Shown: positions 25,809 through 34,528, counted from the stretch's first letter. The stretch: DNA of 64,000 nt from Oceanobacillus limi (GCF_900111445.1 NZ_FOHE01000001.1:186001-250000), one strand, 5' to 3'. The notes: a model not told the origin generated them from the sequence alone. Program-made: numbers and translations.

Positions 25809-25937
25809 CATCTGCTAATAAGATTGATTTTTTTAAAAATTCTTGCTACAATTACCATTACTTGCAGTCTACGAATCGAAGGAAGAAGTAATATGAAGTA
25901 TGAAATCGCTTACTATAATTGATAGGAGGAATTTTAT

Positions 25938-27125
25938 ATGAAGAATATCGGAAACAAGATTCAATATCAAATCTATTCAACGATGTCAAACCCCGATCCA
26001 AATAGATTACCAGTATCCTATGAAGCATGGGAAGAAAAAGCTCGTGATGTGCTAGAAGATGGTCCCTATTATTATGTAGCCGGTGGTGCTGGTGGGGAAA
26101 ATACGATGAAAGCAAATCTCGATGCATTTCAGCAACAAAAAATTATCCCGCGAATGCTTCGTAATGTAGAAGAACGAGACCTATCTATCGAGCTGTTTGG
26201 TCAAACATATCCATCTCCTGTATTGCAAGCACCTATTGGTGTTCAATCCATTATCCATCCAGAAGGAGAAATCGCATCAGCAAAAGCTTCTGCAGAAATG
26301 GGGGTTCCCTACATAGCTAGTTCTGCATCATCCGTTCCAATGGAGAAAATTGCAGAAGAAATGGGGGATGCTCCTCGTTGGTTCCAGTTGTATTGGAGTA
26401 AAGATCCTGATATTACAGCTAGCTTTGTACGAAGAGCAGAGCAATCAGGATATTCTGCCATTGTGGTCACATTAGATACGCCAATGATGGCTTGGCGTGA
26501 GGATGATTTAAAAAATGTGTATCTACCATTTTTAATTGGTGAAGGGGTTGGAAATTATTTTTCCGATCCAGCATTTCTTTCCAAACTTGAAAAATCACCT
26601 AAAGAAGATCCTAATGCCGCTATCATGTATTGGACTCAAATCTTTGGCAACCCGGGACTAACATGGGATGATATCGCCTTCTTAAGGGAACATACTAATC
26701 TTCCAATTCTATTAAAAGGGATCCTTCATCCAGAAGATGCAATACTAGCACTAGAATACGGTGTGGATGGCATTATTGTTTCGAATCACGGTGGGCGACA
26801 AGTTGACGGAGCACAAGGAGCACTTGATGCACTCCCTCGGGTTTGTGAAGCGATTCATGATCAAATACCAGTCTTAATGGATAGTGGGATTCGACGTGGA
26901 TCCGATGTAATCAAAGCACTGGCACTTGGGGCAAAGGGGGTTCTGGTAGGTAGACCATGTATGTATGGTCTTGCTGTAGCCGGACAACAAGGTGTAAAAG
27001 AAGTTCTACAAAATCTGATTGCCGATTTGGATATAACGTTAGGCCTAACTGGTCATCAGGCTGTTAGCGAAATAGATCGCTCAGCCCTATGTGAAGTGAA
27101 AGCTGAAGTGGAACAAATGAAATAA
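25938..27125 (+). CDS. FMN-dependent alpha-hydroxy-acid oxidase (lactate 2-monooxygenase-like)
   Basis: 395 residues of the FMN TIM-barrel family. Signature pieces: YYYVAGGAGGENTMKANLDA, WFQLYWSKDPD, VVTLDTPMMAWREDDLKNVY, LLKGILHPEDA, the active-site VSNHGGRQVDG with the base His, and MDSGIRRGSDVIKALALGA with VLVGRP for phosphate binding. The insertion ending in NYFSDP and the overall length fit lactate 2-monooxygenase/lactate oxidase better than glycolate oxidase. It would oxidise L-lactate or a related acid with O2. Start: ATG after TAGGAGG. Confidence 0.88.
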   Translation: MKNIGNKIQYQIYSTMSNPDPNRLPVSYEAWEEKARDVLEDGPYYYVAGGAGGENTMKANLDAFQQQKIIPRMLRNVEERDLSIELFGQTYPSPVLQAPIGVQSIIHPEGEIASAKASAEMGVPYIASSASSVPMEKIAEEMGDAPRWFQLYWSKDPDITASFVRRAEQSGYSAIVVTLDTPMMAWREDDLKNVYLPFLIGEGVGNYFSDPAFLSKLEKSPKEDPNAAIMYWTQIFGNPGLTWDDIAFLREHTNLPILLKGILHPEDAILALEYGVDGIIVSNHGGRQVDGAQGALDALPRVCEAIHDQIPVLMDSGIRRGSDVIKALALGAKGVLVGRPCMYGLAVAGQQGVKEVLQNLIADLDITLGLTGHQAVSEIDRSALCEVKAEVEQMK

Positions 27126-27133
27126 TGGTAGAA

Positions 27134-27158
27134 GGCATCGCCAGTGGGCGGTGCCCTT
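27134..27158 (+). terminator. Hairpin after the hydroxy-acid oxidase gene
   Basis: GGCATCGCC pairs with GGCGGTGCC (one T-G pair), tail CTTTG only; a weak terminator. Confidence 0.5.
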
Positions 27159-27224
27159 TGTATGGAAATTTATGATGTTTACCGAAGTAATTGATAATTA
27201 TTAATTTATAGAGAGGTAATTTCG

Positions 27225-28127
27225 ATGAGACAATTTCCTGTTTTAGAAACAGATCGGCTTAAACTTGTTGAAATGAATCAGCAGTTCAAGGAAAAGTTTT
27301 ATCGTATTTTGTCCCATGATGAGGTAGCAAGATATGATGGAATGAGTAGATTGGAATCTATTGAAGAAGCAAGTGAAATGATTCAATCGTTTGCTTTCAT
27401 GTTCAAGCAGCAGCGAGGTATTCGTTGGGGGATTCTATTAAAGGAAACCAATGAATTGATTGGAACAGTAGGCTTAAATAATTTGTTTATGGATGGAAAG
27501 CGAGCGGAAATTGGATATGAATTAGATCCTGACTATTGGCAAAAAGGCTATACTTCAGAAGCAATAAAAGAGGTTATGGACTATGCATTTTCTAAACTCA
27601 AATTATTCCGTATTGGTGCGATTACATTGCCGAAAAATTACAGATCCATTCAACTATTACAAAAGCTCGGATTCTCGTTAGAAGGAACCTTAAGGGGGTA
27701 CCTATTTCAAAATGGAAGATCACATGATGCATCCATCTATTCGATTATCAAGCCAGAATGGAGGAAGGAAGAAGATAGCTTTGAAGTGGAGGAAAGGCTC
27801 CAATATAAAGACCATATGTCCGAGATTATACGAAAAGCAGAGCAGGATGGCCATTTTGATGACTTGCCTGGAAAGGGAAAACCATTAAAACTTGATCGGA
27901 ACTATGGAGGTAATCCATACGAAGCACAACTTAATAAAACCTTGAAGGATAATCACGTTCTCCCTAGATGGGTCCAGCTCGGAAATGAAATTGATCAATT
28001 AAAAGAAATAATATCGACTCTTGACGGGAAAGAACGGCGTAAAAAAGTGAAAGAGGTGAATAAAAAGATTAAAGAATTTAATTATGCTTGTCCACCATCA
28101 TTGCAGCGAAATAAAGTGGCGGAGTGA
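27225..28127 (+). CDS. GNAT acetyltransferase fused to DUF1992 (DnaJC28-like) domain
   Basis: 300 residues in two parts. Residues 1-175 are a RimJ/RimL-type GNAT N-acetyltransferase: VLETDRLKLVEM, GTVGLNNLFMDGKRAEIGYE, YWQKGYTSEAIKEVMDYAF and NYRSIQLLQKLGFSLEGTLR. Residues about 190-300 form a complete DUF1992 domain: MSEIIRKAEQDGHFDDLPGK, GKPLKLDRN and LPRWVQLGNEIDQLKE. DUF1992 is usually a stand-alone small protein or the tail of DnaJC28. Start: ATG after GAGAGG. Confidence 0.88.
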   Translation: MRQFPVLETDRLKLVEMNQQFKEKFYRILSHDEVARYDGMSRLESIEEASEMIQSFAFMFKQQRGIRWGILLKETNELIGTVGLNNLFMDGKRAEIGYELDPDYWQKGYTSEAIKEVMDYAFSKLKLFRIGAITLPKNYRSIQLLQKLGFSLEGTLRGYLFQNGRSHDASIYSIIKPEWRKEEDSFEVEERLQYKDHMSEIIRKAEQDGHFDDLPGKGKPLKLDRNYGGNPYEAQLNKTLKDNHVLPRWVQLGNEIDQLKEIISTLDGKERRKKVKEVNKKIKEFNYACPPSLQRNKVAE

Positions 28128-28133
28128 AAAATG

Positions 28134-28165
28134 GAATCCTTTAACTTTAAAGGATTCTATTTTTC
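28134..28165 (+). terminator. Terminator of the GNAT-DUF1992 gene
   Basis: GAATCCTTTA (28134-28143) pairs with TAAAGGATTC (28148-28157), tail TATTTTTC. Confidence 0.8.
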
Positions 28166-28208
28166 ACTAATCCCTTATTCATCATTCATTACTCACTAAT
28201 CGTGGAAG

Positions 28209-28409
28209 TTAGGAATCAAGGTTTGCAGGCTTCTCCACATAAAGCTCGAATATATATCCGCAGTTCAAACAAAAATACGAAGTGATTGGTGACGATTGAC
28301 TTCGCGGATTATCATGGGGAAACATATGAACCGCTGCACCGTTTCCAACTCGAATCGTACCTTTCTTCATTTGATTATGCTCGCATTTTGGACATACTGT
28401 ATCATTCAT
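28209..28409 (-). CDS. Small zinc-ribbon protein
   Basis: 66 residues with CPKC near the N-terminus and CLNC near residue 49, a classic two-knuckle zinc ribbon (spacing about 38). The intervening strand contains GTIRVGNGAAVHMFP. The ATG at 28409 follows TTGGAG with a 7-nt-type spacing. Proteins of this type are annotated as nucleic-acid binding; the role is not known. Confidence 0.72.
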   Translation of the reverse strand: MNDTVCPKCEHNQMKKGTIRVGNGAAVHMFPHDNPRSQSSPITSYFCLNCGYIFELYVEKPANLDS

Positions 28410-28435
28410 ACGAATACACTCCAATCTTATTAAAA

Positions 28436-28652
28436 TTTATCCTGCATATAACTGGCAGGCAGACATAAACGCGACGTCCTGTCGCATTGTCGGCACTAGC
28501 GCGTCCTGTGCGTCGTAAGACCCCCACTTCAAACCTACGGGGTATAACCAAGCAGGTTAAGTGGGGGATCAACTGAAAGTCAAATGTCCGATTCGTTCAT
28601 CTAACGATCAGTGGGGGATGAAGAAAACCCACTGATTGAAGATTCACTTTAT
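28436..28652 (+). repeat. 217-bp TTTAT-flanked hairpin-rich element, copy 1
   Basis: About 90% identical to 44418-44635. It begins and ends with TTTAT. Hairpins in order: CCTGC/GCAGG, GCGAC/GTCGC, GCAC/GTGC, CCCCCACTT/AAGTGGGGG with inner AACCT/AGGTT, and ATCAGTGGG/CCCACTGAT close to the right end, followed by GAAGATTCAC-TTTAT. There is no ORF inside. Terminal hairpins and a fixed pentanucleotide flank fit a non-autonomous IS200/IS605-type element. It lies 1 bp from the stop codon of the minus-strand gene at 28654. Confidence 0.82.
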
Positions 28653-28653
28653 G

Positions 28654-28881
28654 TCAGAGATTCATATTCTTAACACCAAGAATAACAGGAAGAAAAAGAA
28701 CAAGGATACCAATAATGATTATAAAGGTACCGAAAAACTTGAGGGACTTTTTGTCATGATATGTAACTCCTTGCTTGAGAAAATAATCGAGTAAAGTTGG
28801 TACTTTACCAGTAAATATTAGCAATCCAAAGTATATAAAAACGAACCCAATGATAAGGACGAAAATTACTTCCATCGGCAT
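28654..28881 (-). CDS. Small two-TM protein
   Basis: 75 residues: TM helix VIFVLIIGFVFIYFGLLIF, a polar loop (KVPTLLDYFLKQGVTYHDKK) and TM helix FFGTFIIIIGILVLFLPVIL. AAGGAGG lies 7 nt before the ATG. It faintly resembles DUF3784-type small membrane proteins. The 3' end abuts the repeat element. Confidence 0.65.
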   Translation of the reverse strand: MPMEVIFVLIIGFVFIYFGLLIFTGKVPTLLDYFLKQGVTYHDKKSLKFFGTFIIIIGILVLFLPVILGVKNMNL

Positions 28882-28947
28882 TTTAATTCCTCCTTATTTG
28901 GAAGGGCAACACTTATTCATACGTTTTCTCTTGCCAAGAGGTTTCAA

Positions 28948-28981
28948 CTAAAATAAGTGCGAATCGTATACCAATTCGCAC
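28948..28981 (-). terminator. Terminator of the DUF1906-like gene
   Basis: On the minus strand GTGCGAAT and ATTCGCAC form an 8-bp stem followed by TTATTTTAG. Confidence 0.75.
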
Positions 28982-29042
28982 CCTTTCTCTATATTCCCTA
29001 AGTTTTATATAAATGGTTATTTGATGGTAAAAGACCTATTGT

Positions 29043-29885
29043 CTACCATAAATAATCGATCATTTCTCCTCTAAATAGGTTGGTATCAATGTTACAGGTT
29101 TCAGCGTCAATCGCGTATTGCCAGCCATATAATAAGGAATTTTCAGGTCCTTGTGGATCATATTCAGGAGCATTTTCCTTCGTTGTCACTTCTTCTTGAG
29201 GATATGCTGTCCAAACAACCATGTCTTCTTGAACCTCTTCCTCCATTGCGTTATACTGTTCGAGTAGTTCACTACCCTCATCAAATACACCGTATACAGC
29301 AGGCTCATATTCAGAATCATTTACCCTATCATACCAACCTTCCATAAATGCTGCATCTACTGGATAATCAGGCTCAATATCAACGAATAATCCAACACCT
29401 TCAGGGACCTCTAGATTATTTGCGTATTCGATGGCCTGCTCACCATGATCCACACCATGATCATATCCTGTCGCATCATTTACATGGTTATAGATTACTA
29501 GAATTTGGATGTCATTTTCGTGTAGGTAGTCAACCTCATCACTATCTAATCCAGCTGATACTCCTTCACGATCCCCCAAATAACGTCCCCATACTTCTGG
29601 TTCACCAAAATTGTCAATTACACAGGAATACATGTCTTCATCCGTATAACTAGCGGAGTCTACGCCCCAAACGATCTCTTCGGAATCACCATTTTCAGAG
29701 CCTTCCTCATTTTCAGATCCATTCTCGCTATTGGAATCATTACCATTATTATTGTCTCCGTTTTCCTCTTGTGGTGGTTCATCAGAAGATCCATTCTGCT
29801 CATCAAAAACTACTAAATTTAAAAAAATCGGGATTGCGATTACTACAGCTAGGCTAATTAGAGTGAAAATCTCATATCTTTTCAT
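29043..29885 (-). CDS. Secreted/membrane-anchored glycoside-hydrolase-like protein (DUF1906)
   Basis: 280 residues. An N-terminal hydrophobic anchor (about 8-28) is followed by an acidic Asn/Gly/Glu/Ser linker (about 30-68) and a catalytic-like domain starting WGVDSASYTDEDMYSCVIDN. Later come WGRYLGD, ILVIYNHVND, GLFVDIEP (candidate acidic catalytic Asp/Glu), WYDRVND and YGWQYAIDA. This layout matches the Rv2525c-like/DUF1906 group related to GH25 lysozymes. It may act on cell-wall glycans; the activity is unproven. Plus-strand neighbours are unrelated. Confidence 0.78.
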   Translation of the reverse strand: MKRYEIFTLISLAVVIAIPIFLNLVVFDEQNGSSDEPPQEENGDNNNGNDSNSENGSENEEGSENGDSEEIVWGVDSASYTDEDMYSCVIDNFGEPEVWGRYLGDREGVSAGLDSDEVDYLHENDIQILVIYNHVNDATGYDHGVDHGEQAIEYANNLEVPEGVGLFVDIEPDYPVDAAFMEGWYDRVNDSEYEPAVYGVFDEGSELLEQYNAMEEEVQEDMVVWTAYPQEEVTTKENAPEYDPQGPENSLLYGWQYAIDAETCNIDTNLFRGEMIDYLW

Positions 29886-30052
29886 AAAGTGCTAAAACAC
29901 CCTCCTTTCATCCCTATGGCATTGTATTAAGGAAAAGGAGGTTGTGTGTGGGCATTCGCCTATAAATGAATAGATGAGAAATGATTCTATGGACATTGTT
30001 TGCTATAATGGAACTCATATAGAAAATGGAACGAACAAAGGAGGGAAATTAC

Positions 30053-30217
30053 ATGGGTGAGTTTTTAACATTTTTAATGAACGTATTTATTTATGTCATT
30101 CCAATTATCATCTTATATTTTGTAATTCAAGCAGCAGTTCGAAATGGAATTAACCATTCTGAGGTAGGAAAATATATATTAGAAAAGAAAGAAGCCGAAG
30201 CAAAAAAGAGGAAATAA
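30053..30217 (+). CDS. Small single-TM protein
   Basis: 54 residues: hydrophobic residues 3-27 (including VFIYVIPIIILYFVIQ) then a basic/acidic tail ending AEAKKRK. AAAGGAGGG is 7 nt before the ATG at 30053; the frame extends upstream without a better start. It has its own terminator. No function known. Confidence 0.65.
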   Translation: MGEFLTFLMNVFIYVIPIIILYFVIQAAVRNGINHSEVGKYILEKKEAEAKKRK

Positions 30218-30227
30218 CAGCTGAGAG

Positions 30228-30257
30228 AGCATTGTACATCAACAATGCTTTTTTTAT
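30228..30257 (+). terminator. Terminator
   Basis: AGCATTG (30228-30234) pairs with CAATGCT (30243-30249), then eight T. Confidence 0.85.
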
Positions 30258-30306
30258 ATAAATTTTTCTGTCGAACATCATATACTCTAGTAAGGAGATG
30301 ATTGCA

Positions 30307-30615
30307 TTGTCGGAATGGAAGCTTACTGGAATTGTAATGGTAGAGGTTTTGTTGGCTCTCTTCATTGGACTAGGGTTAACGAACTTTGGACTACTTCCTT
30401 TTTATCATCAGCTTGGGATTGTCGTGGGAGGAGATGTTTGGATTGTTTGGTTTGCCGTAGCTACTATTCTTTTTTCGGTTTATACTGTACTGTTTGCTTC
30501 AAGGGTACATTATCCGATGAAGAATCGGTTGAAATCGAAGTTGTTTTGGTTATTATGGCTTGCTTCCATTATCGTTGTACTACTCCCATTTATTCAGGGA
30601 GAGGTGCTTTTTTAG
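30307..30615 (+). CDS. Three-TM small membrane protein
   Basis: 102 residues with three hydrophobic helices and a basic loop (YPMKNRLKSK) before the last. The TTG at 30307 lies 9 nt after AAGGAG; the ATG at 30298 abuts that site and is less likely. It is followed after 12 bp by the next gene, so probably co-transcribed. Unknown function. Confidence 0.6.
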   Translation: MSEWKLTGIVMVEVLLALFIGLGLTNFGLLPFYHQLGIVVGGDVWIVWFAVATILFSVYTVLFASRVHYPMKNRLKSKLFWLLWLASIIVVLLPFIQGEVLF

Positions 30616-30627
30616 GAGGGGATGATT

Positions 30628-31176
30628 ATGAAAAAATATGAGACTTTATTAGATCAACGAGAAATTAACATTTTAGAAAACATGGTAGGGAAAAAATTGG
30701 AATCTCTCTTAAGTAAATCCCTTAATGGAATGATACCAGAACCGATTTATCAGTTCTATCAACCCATTGTATTGGGGTTTGATAAGCATTATGTAACTGT
30801 GGACGTCGAATATATGGAAACGTTGGAAGGCTGGGACGATTACTGGGACTTTTCCCTTCAAGAGCAAGAAACACCAGAACCTATAAATTATAGAGGCGAT
30901 TCCAAATCTAATAATATGATGTTATATCAGCCTTTGGTATTTTTAGGGGTTTGGTCGGAGATAAAAGGATTTTCCGTCTACACATTAGATTCACATACAG
31001 AAACAGAACACATTCATTCTGATGTAGCCATTGTACTTTACTTAGAAAATGAAACAAAACTATGCATCTCTGGAAGAACGGACTGGTCCGCATTGCAGTT
31101 AACATGGGATGAAAACAAAATATCAAAGATAATAGATGAAGATTGCTATGAAAGATACGTTGGGGGCAGTAAATGA
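30628..31176 (+). CDS. Hypothetical soluble protein
   Basis: 182 residues, acidic, with alternating strands and aromatic residues; no signal peptide or TM. Features include EPIYQFYQPIVLGFDKHYVT, EGWDDYWDFSLQEQE and LCISGRTDWSALQLTWD. AGGAGGGG lies upstream of the ATG at 30628. It could be a regulatory or immunity-type protein, but I recognise no family. It precedes the nucleoside phosphorylase by 25 bp. Confidence 0.62.
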   Translation: MKKYETLLDQREINILENMVGKKLESLLSKSLNGMIPEPIYQFYQPIVLGFDKHYVTVDVEYMETLEGWDDYWDFSLQEQETPEPINYRGDSKSNNMMLYQPLVFLGVWSEIKGFSVYTLDSHTETEHIHSDVAIVLYLENETKLCISGRTDWSALQLTWDENKISKIIDEDCYERYVGGSK

Positions 31177-31201
31177 CAACGGAATCTATGGGGGAATAAC
31201 G

Positions 31202-31948
31202 ATGAAATTATATGGTGATTTTACCAAAGACGATTGGAAACATACATTGAAAATCGAAGAAAGTCGCATTCCGAGTACCTTCATTCTTCATGGAGAATGG
31301 GAGCATGAAGGGAACATAAGAACCTGGCAAGAATTACTTGCAAAAGAGCTTTGGCACCCAACGTGGAATACGTTAATTGGAGAATATAACGCGAAGCAGG
31401 TCGGATTTTCCAACGTATTTGGTGGTCCGGTTGCTGCGATGATTTCGCATCGATTTGCACTTCTAGGTACGGAGAACTTTATTCAAACAGGCTATTATGG
31501 GGGTCTCTCACAAGCGATTCAATATGGCGATATTTTAATCGTTACGAGTGCTTACATGGAAGATGGAGTTTCCCAATGGTATATTCCAGGACAGACCATT
31601 GTGGATGCAGATACAGAGCTCGTACAAGCTGCAATAGATTATTGTGAAATGAAAGGATATCGGTATGTTACCGGATCCGTGTTTTCTACGAGTGCAATGC
31701 TAATGGAAACGTCGGAACTTGTGCAAAGCTGGGCAGCGGATGGGCATGTCGGAGTGGACATGGAGACAGCAACTACTTTTGCGATTGCAAGAAAGTATAA
31801 CCGTAAAGCGATCGGATTATTAAATCTATCCGACCATATAATTGAAGGAGATACATTATATTCTGGCAATGAAGAATTCAAAGAAATAGAAGGAGAAATC
31901 GATCGTCGAATACGGGAAATTTCTTTATATCTTGCCGAGAAATTCTAG
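31202..31948 (+). CDS. Nucleoside phosphorylase (PNP/UDP family)
   Basis: 248 residues with the PNP_UDP_1 fold: GFSNVFGGPVAAMISHRFAL, a family-type QTGYYGGLSQAIQYGDILIV, and the substrate/ribose motif VGVDMETATTFAIARKYNRK that closely matches uridine/purine phosphorylases. It would cleave a nucleoside with phosphate to base and ribose-1-phosphate; the N-terminus is longer than in DeoD, so the substrate is uncertain. ATG at 31202 after TGGGGGAA. A strong terminator follows. Confidence 0.85.
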   Translation: MKLYGDFTKDDWKHTLKIEESRIPSTFILHGEWEHEGNIRTWQELLAKELWHPTWNTLIGEYNAKQVGFSNVFGGPVAAMISHRFALLGTENFIQTGYYGGLSQAIQYGDILIVTSAYMEDGVSQWYIPGQTIVDADTELVQAAIDYCEMKGYRYVTGSVFSTSAMLMETSELVQSWAADGHVGVDMETATTFAIARKYNRKAIGLLNLSDHIIEGDTLYSGNEEFKEIEGEIDRRIREISLYLAEKF

Positions 31949-31949
31949 T

Positions 31950-31996
31950 AAATCGGATGAGTGATTGTATAAATGATCCTCATCCGATTTTGTTTT
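31950..31996 (+). terminator. Terminator of the 30307-31948 operon
   Basis: AAATCGGATGAG and CTCATCCGATTT, a 12-bp perfect stem, then TGTTTTG. Confidence 0.85.
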
Positions 31997-32166
31997 GGAT
32001 GGGCGTTTTTTTACGATGTACCGAATGCAGTGAAATATCTCAAAATAACAGCTGTGCTTGCAGTGGAAATTATAAATGTACCGAACTATTTTTTTCTGCT
32101 GAATAATCTGTTATTTTATCCCAATCAAATGTTATACTATTTTTAAAATTGCAAAGGGGTATATAA

Positions 32167-32496
32167 ATGTCCAACGATTTTTATTGTGACGAAGTACTGA
32201 GCGGAAGGACACAAGTGAAAAAGGTATCGGAGACCGATAATACATTAGCTTATTACCACACCAGACCTTTTTGGGAAGTACATATTGTTGCCATTCCAAA
32301 AAAACATATTCCATCTTTAACAACGATCGATCCCCATGATATACCAATACTTCATGAATTAATAGAGACGATTCAACAGGTTGCCTCACAAGTAGAAATA
32401 GAGTTTGGTGCATGTAGAGTGATTACCAATCTTGGTGAATACCAAGAGTCTAAGCATTTACACTGGCATATTGTATCAGGAGAAAAAATTAGATAA
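32167..32496 (+). CDS. HIT family nucleotide-binding hydrolase
   Basis: 109 residues. The histidine triad HLHWHIVSG sits at residues 97-101. Upstream are VHIVAIPKKHIPSLT and CRVITNLGEYQESKHL, as in Hint-type proteins. Such enzymes hydrolyse AMP-lysine-like phosphoramidates or dinucleotides. Start: ATG after AAAGGGG. Confidence 0.9.
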   Translation: MSNDFYCDEVLSGRTQVKKVSETDNTLAYYHTRPFWEVHIVAIPKKHIPSLTTIDPHDIPILHELIETIQQVASQVEIEFGACRVITNLGEYQESKHLHWHIVSGEKIR

Positions 32497-32596
32497 ACAG
32501 TTGTGTTTTAATAGATAACGCTGAACGGTCACTACAAGTGCTTACGTACGTATGTTATGAATTTTAGGGAATATCAAAAGGTGGAGGGGATTGCTT

Positions 32597-33286
32597 ATGA
32601 AAACAATTGGGCTAATAGGTGGAATGAGTTGGGAGTCTACGGTTGAATACTACCAACAGATTAATAGAGAAGTAAACGCGAGGCTAGGTGAGCTACATTC
32701 CGCAAAAATTTTGCTATATAGTGTGGATTTTGCAGAGATTGAGACCTATCAATCATTAGGAGAATGGGAGAAAGCAGGAGAAGTACTGGCGGAAGTAGCA
32801 AGTAAGCTAGAAAAAGCAGGTGCGGATTTTCTTGTAATCTGTACCAACACGATGCATAAAGTGATGGAACAAATGAAAGCAAATGTAACTATTCCTATCC
32901 TACATATTGCTGATGCGACCGCTAAACAGATCAAGAGCAAGGGGATCCAAACGGTTGGGCTACTAGGTACAAAATATACGATGGAACAGGATTTTTATAA
33001 ATCTCGAATCATGAACCAAGGAATAGAAGTGATTGTTCCAAATAAAGTTGATAGGGAAATGATAAACAAGGTCATTTTTGAAGAATTATGCCACGGGGAA
33101 GTAAAGGCTAACTCGAAAAATGATTACCAACAAGTGATCGCAAGTTTAGTGGAGCAAGGAGCGGAGGGAATTATACTGGGGTGTACGGAAATCGGAATGT
33201 TAATCCAAGCTGAAGATGCAACGGTTCCACTTTTTGATACTACAAAAATCCATGCTAAAGAAGCGGTAAATAAAGCATTAGAATAA
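32597..33286 (+). CDS. Aspartate/glutamate racemase family protein
   Basis: 229 residues. The N-terminus is MKTIGLIGGMSWESTVEYYQ, the classical start of YgeA/RacX-type racemases. The two catalytic Cys are present: ICTNTMH (Cys82) and GIILGCTEIGML near the C-terminus. PLP-independent racemisation of Asp or a related amino acid is expected; broad-substrate members also occur. The ATG at 32597 follows GGAGGGG; TTG at 32591 is less likely. Confidence 0.9.
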   Translation: MKTIGLIGGMSWESTVEYYQQINREVNARLGELHSAKILLYSVDFAEIETYQSLGEWEKAGEVLAEVASKLEKAGADFLVICTNTMHKVMEQMKANVTIPILHIADATAKQIKSKGIQTVGLLGTKYTMEQDFYKSRIMNQGIEVIVPNKVDREMINKVIFEELCHGEVKANSKNDYQQVIASLVEQGAEGIILGCTEIGMLIQAEDATVPLFDTTKIHAKEAVNKALE

Positions 33287-33311
33287 TGATATCTACAAAG
33301 GGGGAAACTTT

Positions 33312-33944
33312 TTGGGTTCAAGAGTGATGCATTTAATTATAGCCAATAAAATAGCGGACCAACTTTCGCTTAAGGATAAGAAAGCATTTCTATTAGGTGG
33401 GATTGCACCAGACGCAGTTGCACCGAAAGATCGATCTCATTATTTTGCAGGGAAAATAGAAGACTTCACAAGATATATTGCTTATGAAAAATTCCAAGAA
33501 AAATATCAATCATTGAATCAAAACTATATTTTAGGCTATGTTACCCATTTAATTGCCGATGATATCTGGCTGAAAGGTTTCTATTTATCATGGTTGAAAA
33601 ATCGTATGAACCACGATGAAGGACTTTATCAAAAATACCATGGGGACTTCCGTTTGTTAAATGGAAAACTGCTTGATCATTACAAAGTGAAGATTGATTT
33701 ACTAGATGATATCGACTCTATTCAATTACCGGATATAGATGAGGTGAAGGCGAAGGATGTAAGGGAGTTTATCCCTTATGTAATCGGGGATTTCGACTAT
33801 AATAGGCAAGACTTGGAAGCAGATTTAAACGTATTCACGTTTGAACAAATGGTTGGTTATGTGGAAACCTCAGTCGATAAAGGGGTTTTGTATGTAAAAG
33901 ATCAGCTTTTAAATGCAAAACATGGAGAAACACAATCAACTTAA
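33312..33944 (+). CDS. Zn-dependent phospholipase C-like domain protein
   Basis: 210 residues with the metal-site layout of this hydrolase-like family: RVMHLIIANKIA (His), LLGGIAPDAVAPKDRSHYFA (Asp, His) and YVTHLIADDIWLKGF (His, Asp). No signal peptide, so cytoplasmic. Family members are often annotated only as hydrolases. The start is TTG after AAGGGGG. Confidence 0.75.
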   Translation: MGSRVMHLIIANKIADQLSLKDKKAFLLGGIAPDAVAPKDRSHYFAGKIEDFTRYIAYEKFQEKYQSLNQNYILGYVTHLIADDIWLKGFYLSWLKNRMNHDEGLYQKYHGDFRLLNGKLLDHYKVKIDLLDDIDSIQLPDIDEVKAKDVREFIPYVIGDFDYNRQDLEADLNVFTFEQMVGYVETSVDKGVLYVKDQLLNAKHGETQST

Positions 33945-34000
33945 TCTGCTATGAAATAGAAAATTATACTTTAAACGAATTCGTATAAAGGAGATTTATC

Positions 34001-34492
34001 ATGTTAAAATACACAATCGCTTTTATAAAGCGAGGAAATGAAATCCTGTTACTAAATCGGGAAGCCGCCACCTGGATGGGAAGCTGGAATGGTGTAGGTG
34101 GGAAACTTGAACCGGGAGAAACGCCAACAGCCTGTATCATGAGAGAAATCTATGAAGAAACAGGAATTAGAGTGAATGAGGTTGTGGACAAAGGAACCGT
34201 TACATGGAATGTTAATCGAGCGCATTCCGATAATGGGATGTATGCTTTTGTCGTGGAGTTACCTGACACATATAACTTCAAAACCCCATTAAAAACATCT
34301 GAAGGGATCTTAGATTGGAAAAAGATAGATTGGATTTTACACCCTGACAATACGGGTGTTGCTAACTTGCGCTATTTTTTGCCGAAAATGTTAGAGAGTG
34401 ATGAGCGACAGAATCACCACTTTATATATGAAAACGGACAAGTTAAGGCATTTCAATCATCACCTAATTTGAAGTTTGCTGAAACTTTTTAG
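34001..34492 (+). CDS. Nudix hydrolase (8-oxo-dGTP diphosphatase-like)
   Basis: 163 residues. The complete Nudix box is G34GKLEPGETPTACIMREI followed by YEETGI, matching Gx5Ex7REUxEExGU. The start MLKYTIAFIKRGNEILLLNR resembles MutT/YtkD-type sanitising enzymes. It should remove a nucleoside diphosphate derivative, perhaps 8-oxo-dGTP. Start: ATG after AAAGGAG. A second Nudix gene lies 140 bp downstream. Confidence 0.9.
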   Translation: MLKYTIAFIKRGNEILLLNREAATWMGSWNGVGGKLEPGETPTACIMREIYEETGIRVNEVVDKGTVTWNVNRAHSDNGMYAFVVELPDTYNFKTPLKTSEGILDWKKIDWILHPDNTGVANLRYFLPKMLESDERQNHHFIYENGQVKAFQSSPNLKFAETF

Positions 34493-34528
34493 AATTGTCA
34501 GTCGTATATGAACTAGAGGTGATGGATG

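Noticed and set aside
28436-28652. Full IS200/IS605 element with transposase
   Set aside because: No ORF of any size inside either copy; only the structured ends are present, so it is called a repeat and not an intact insertion sequence.
29153-29653. Plus-strand His/Leu-rich ORFs inside the DUF1906 gene
   Set aside because: Antisense shadows of the acidic minus-strand gene; no ribosome binding sites.
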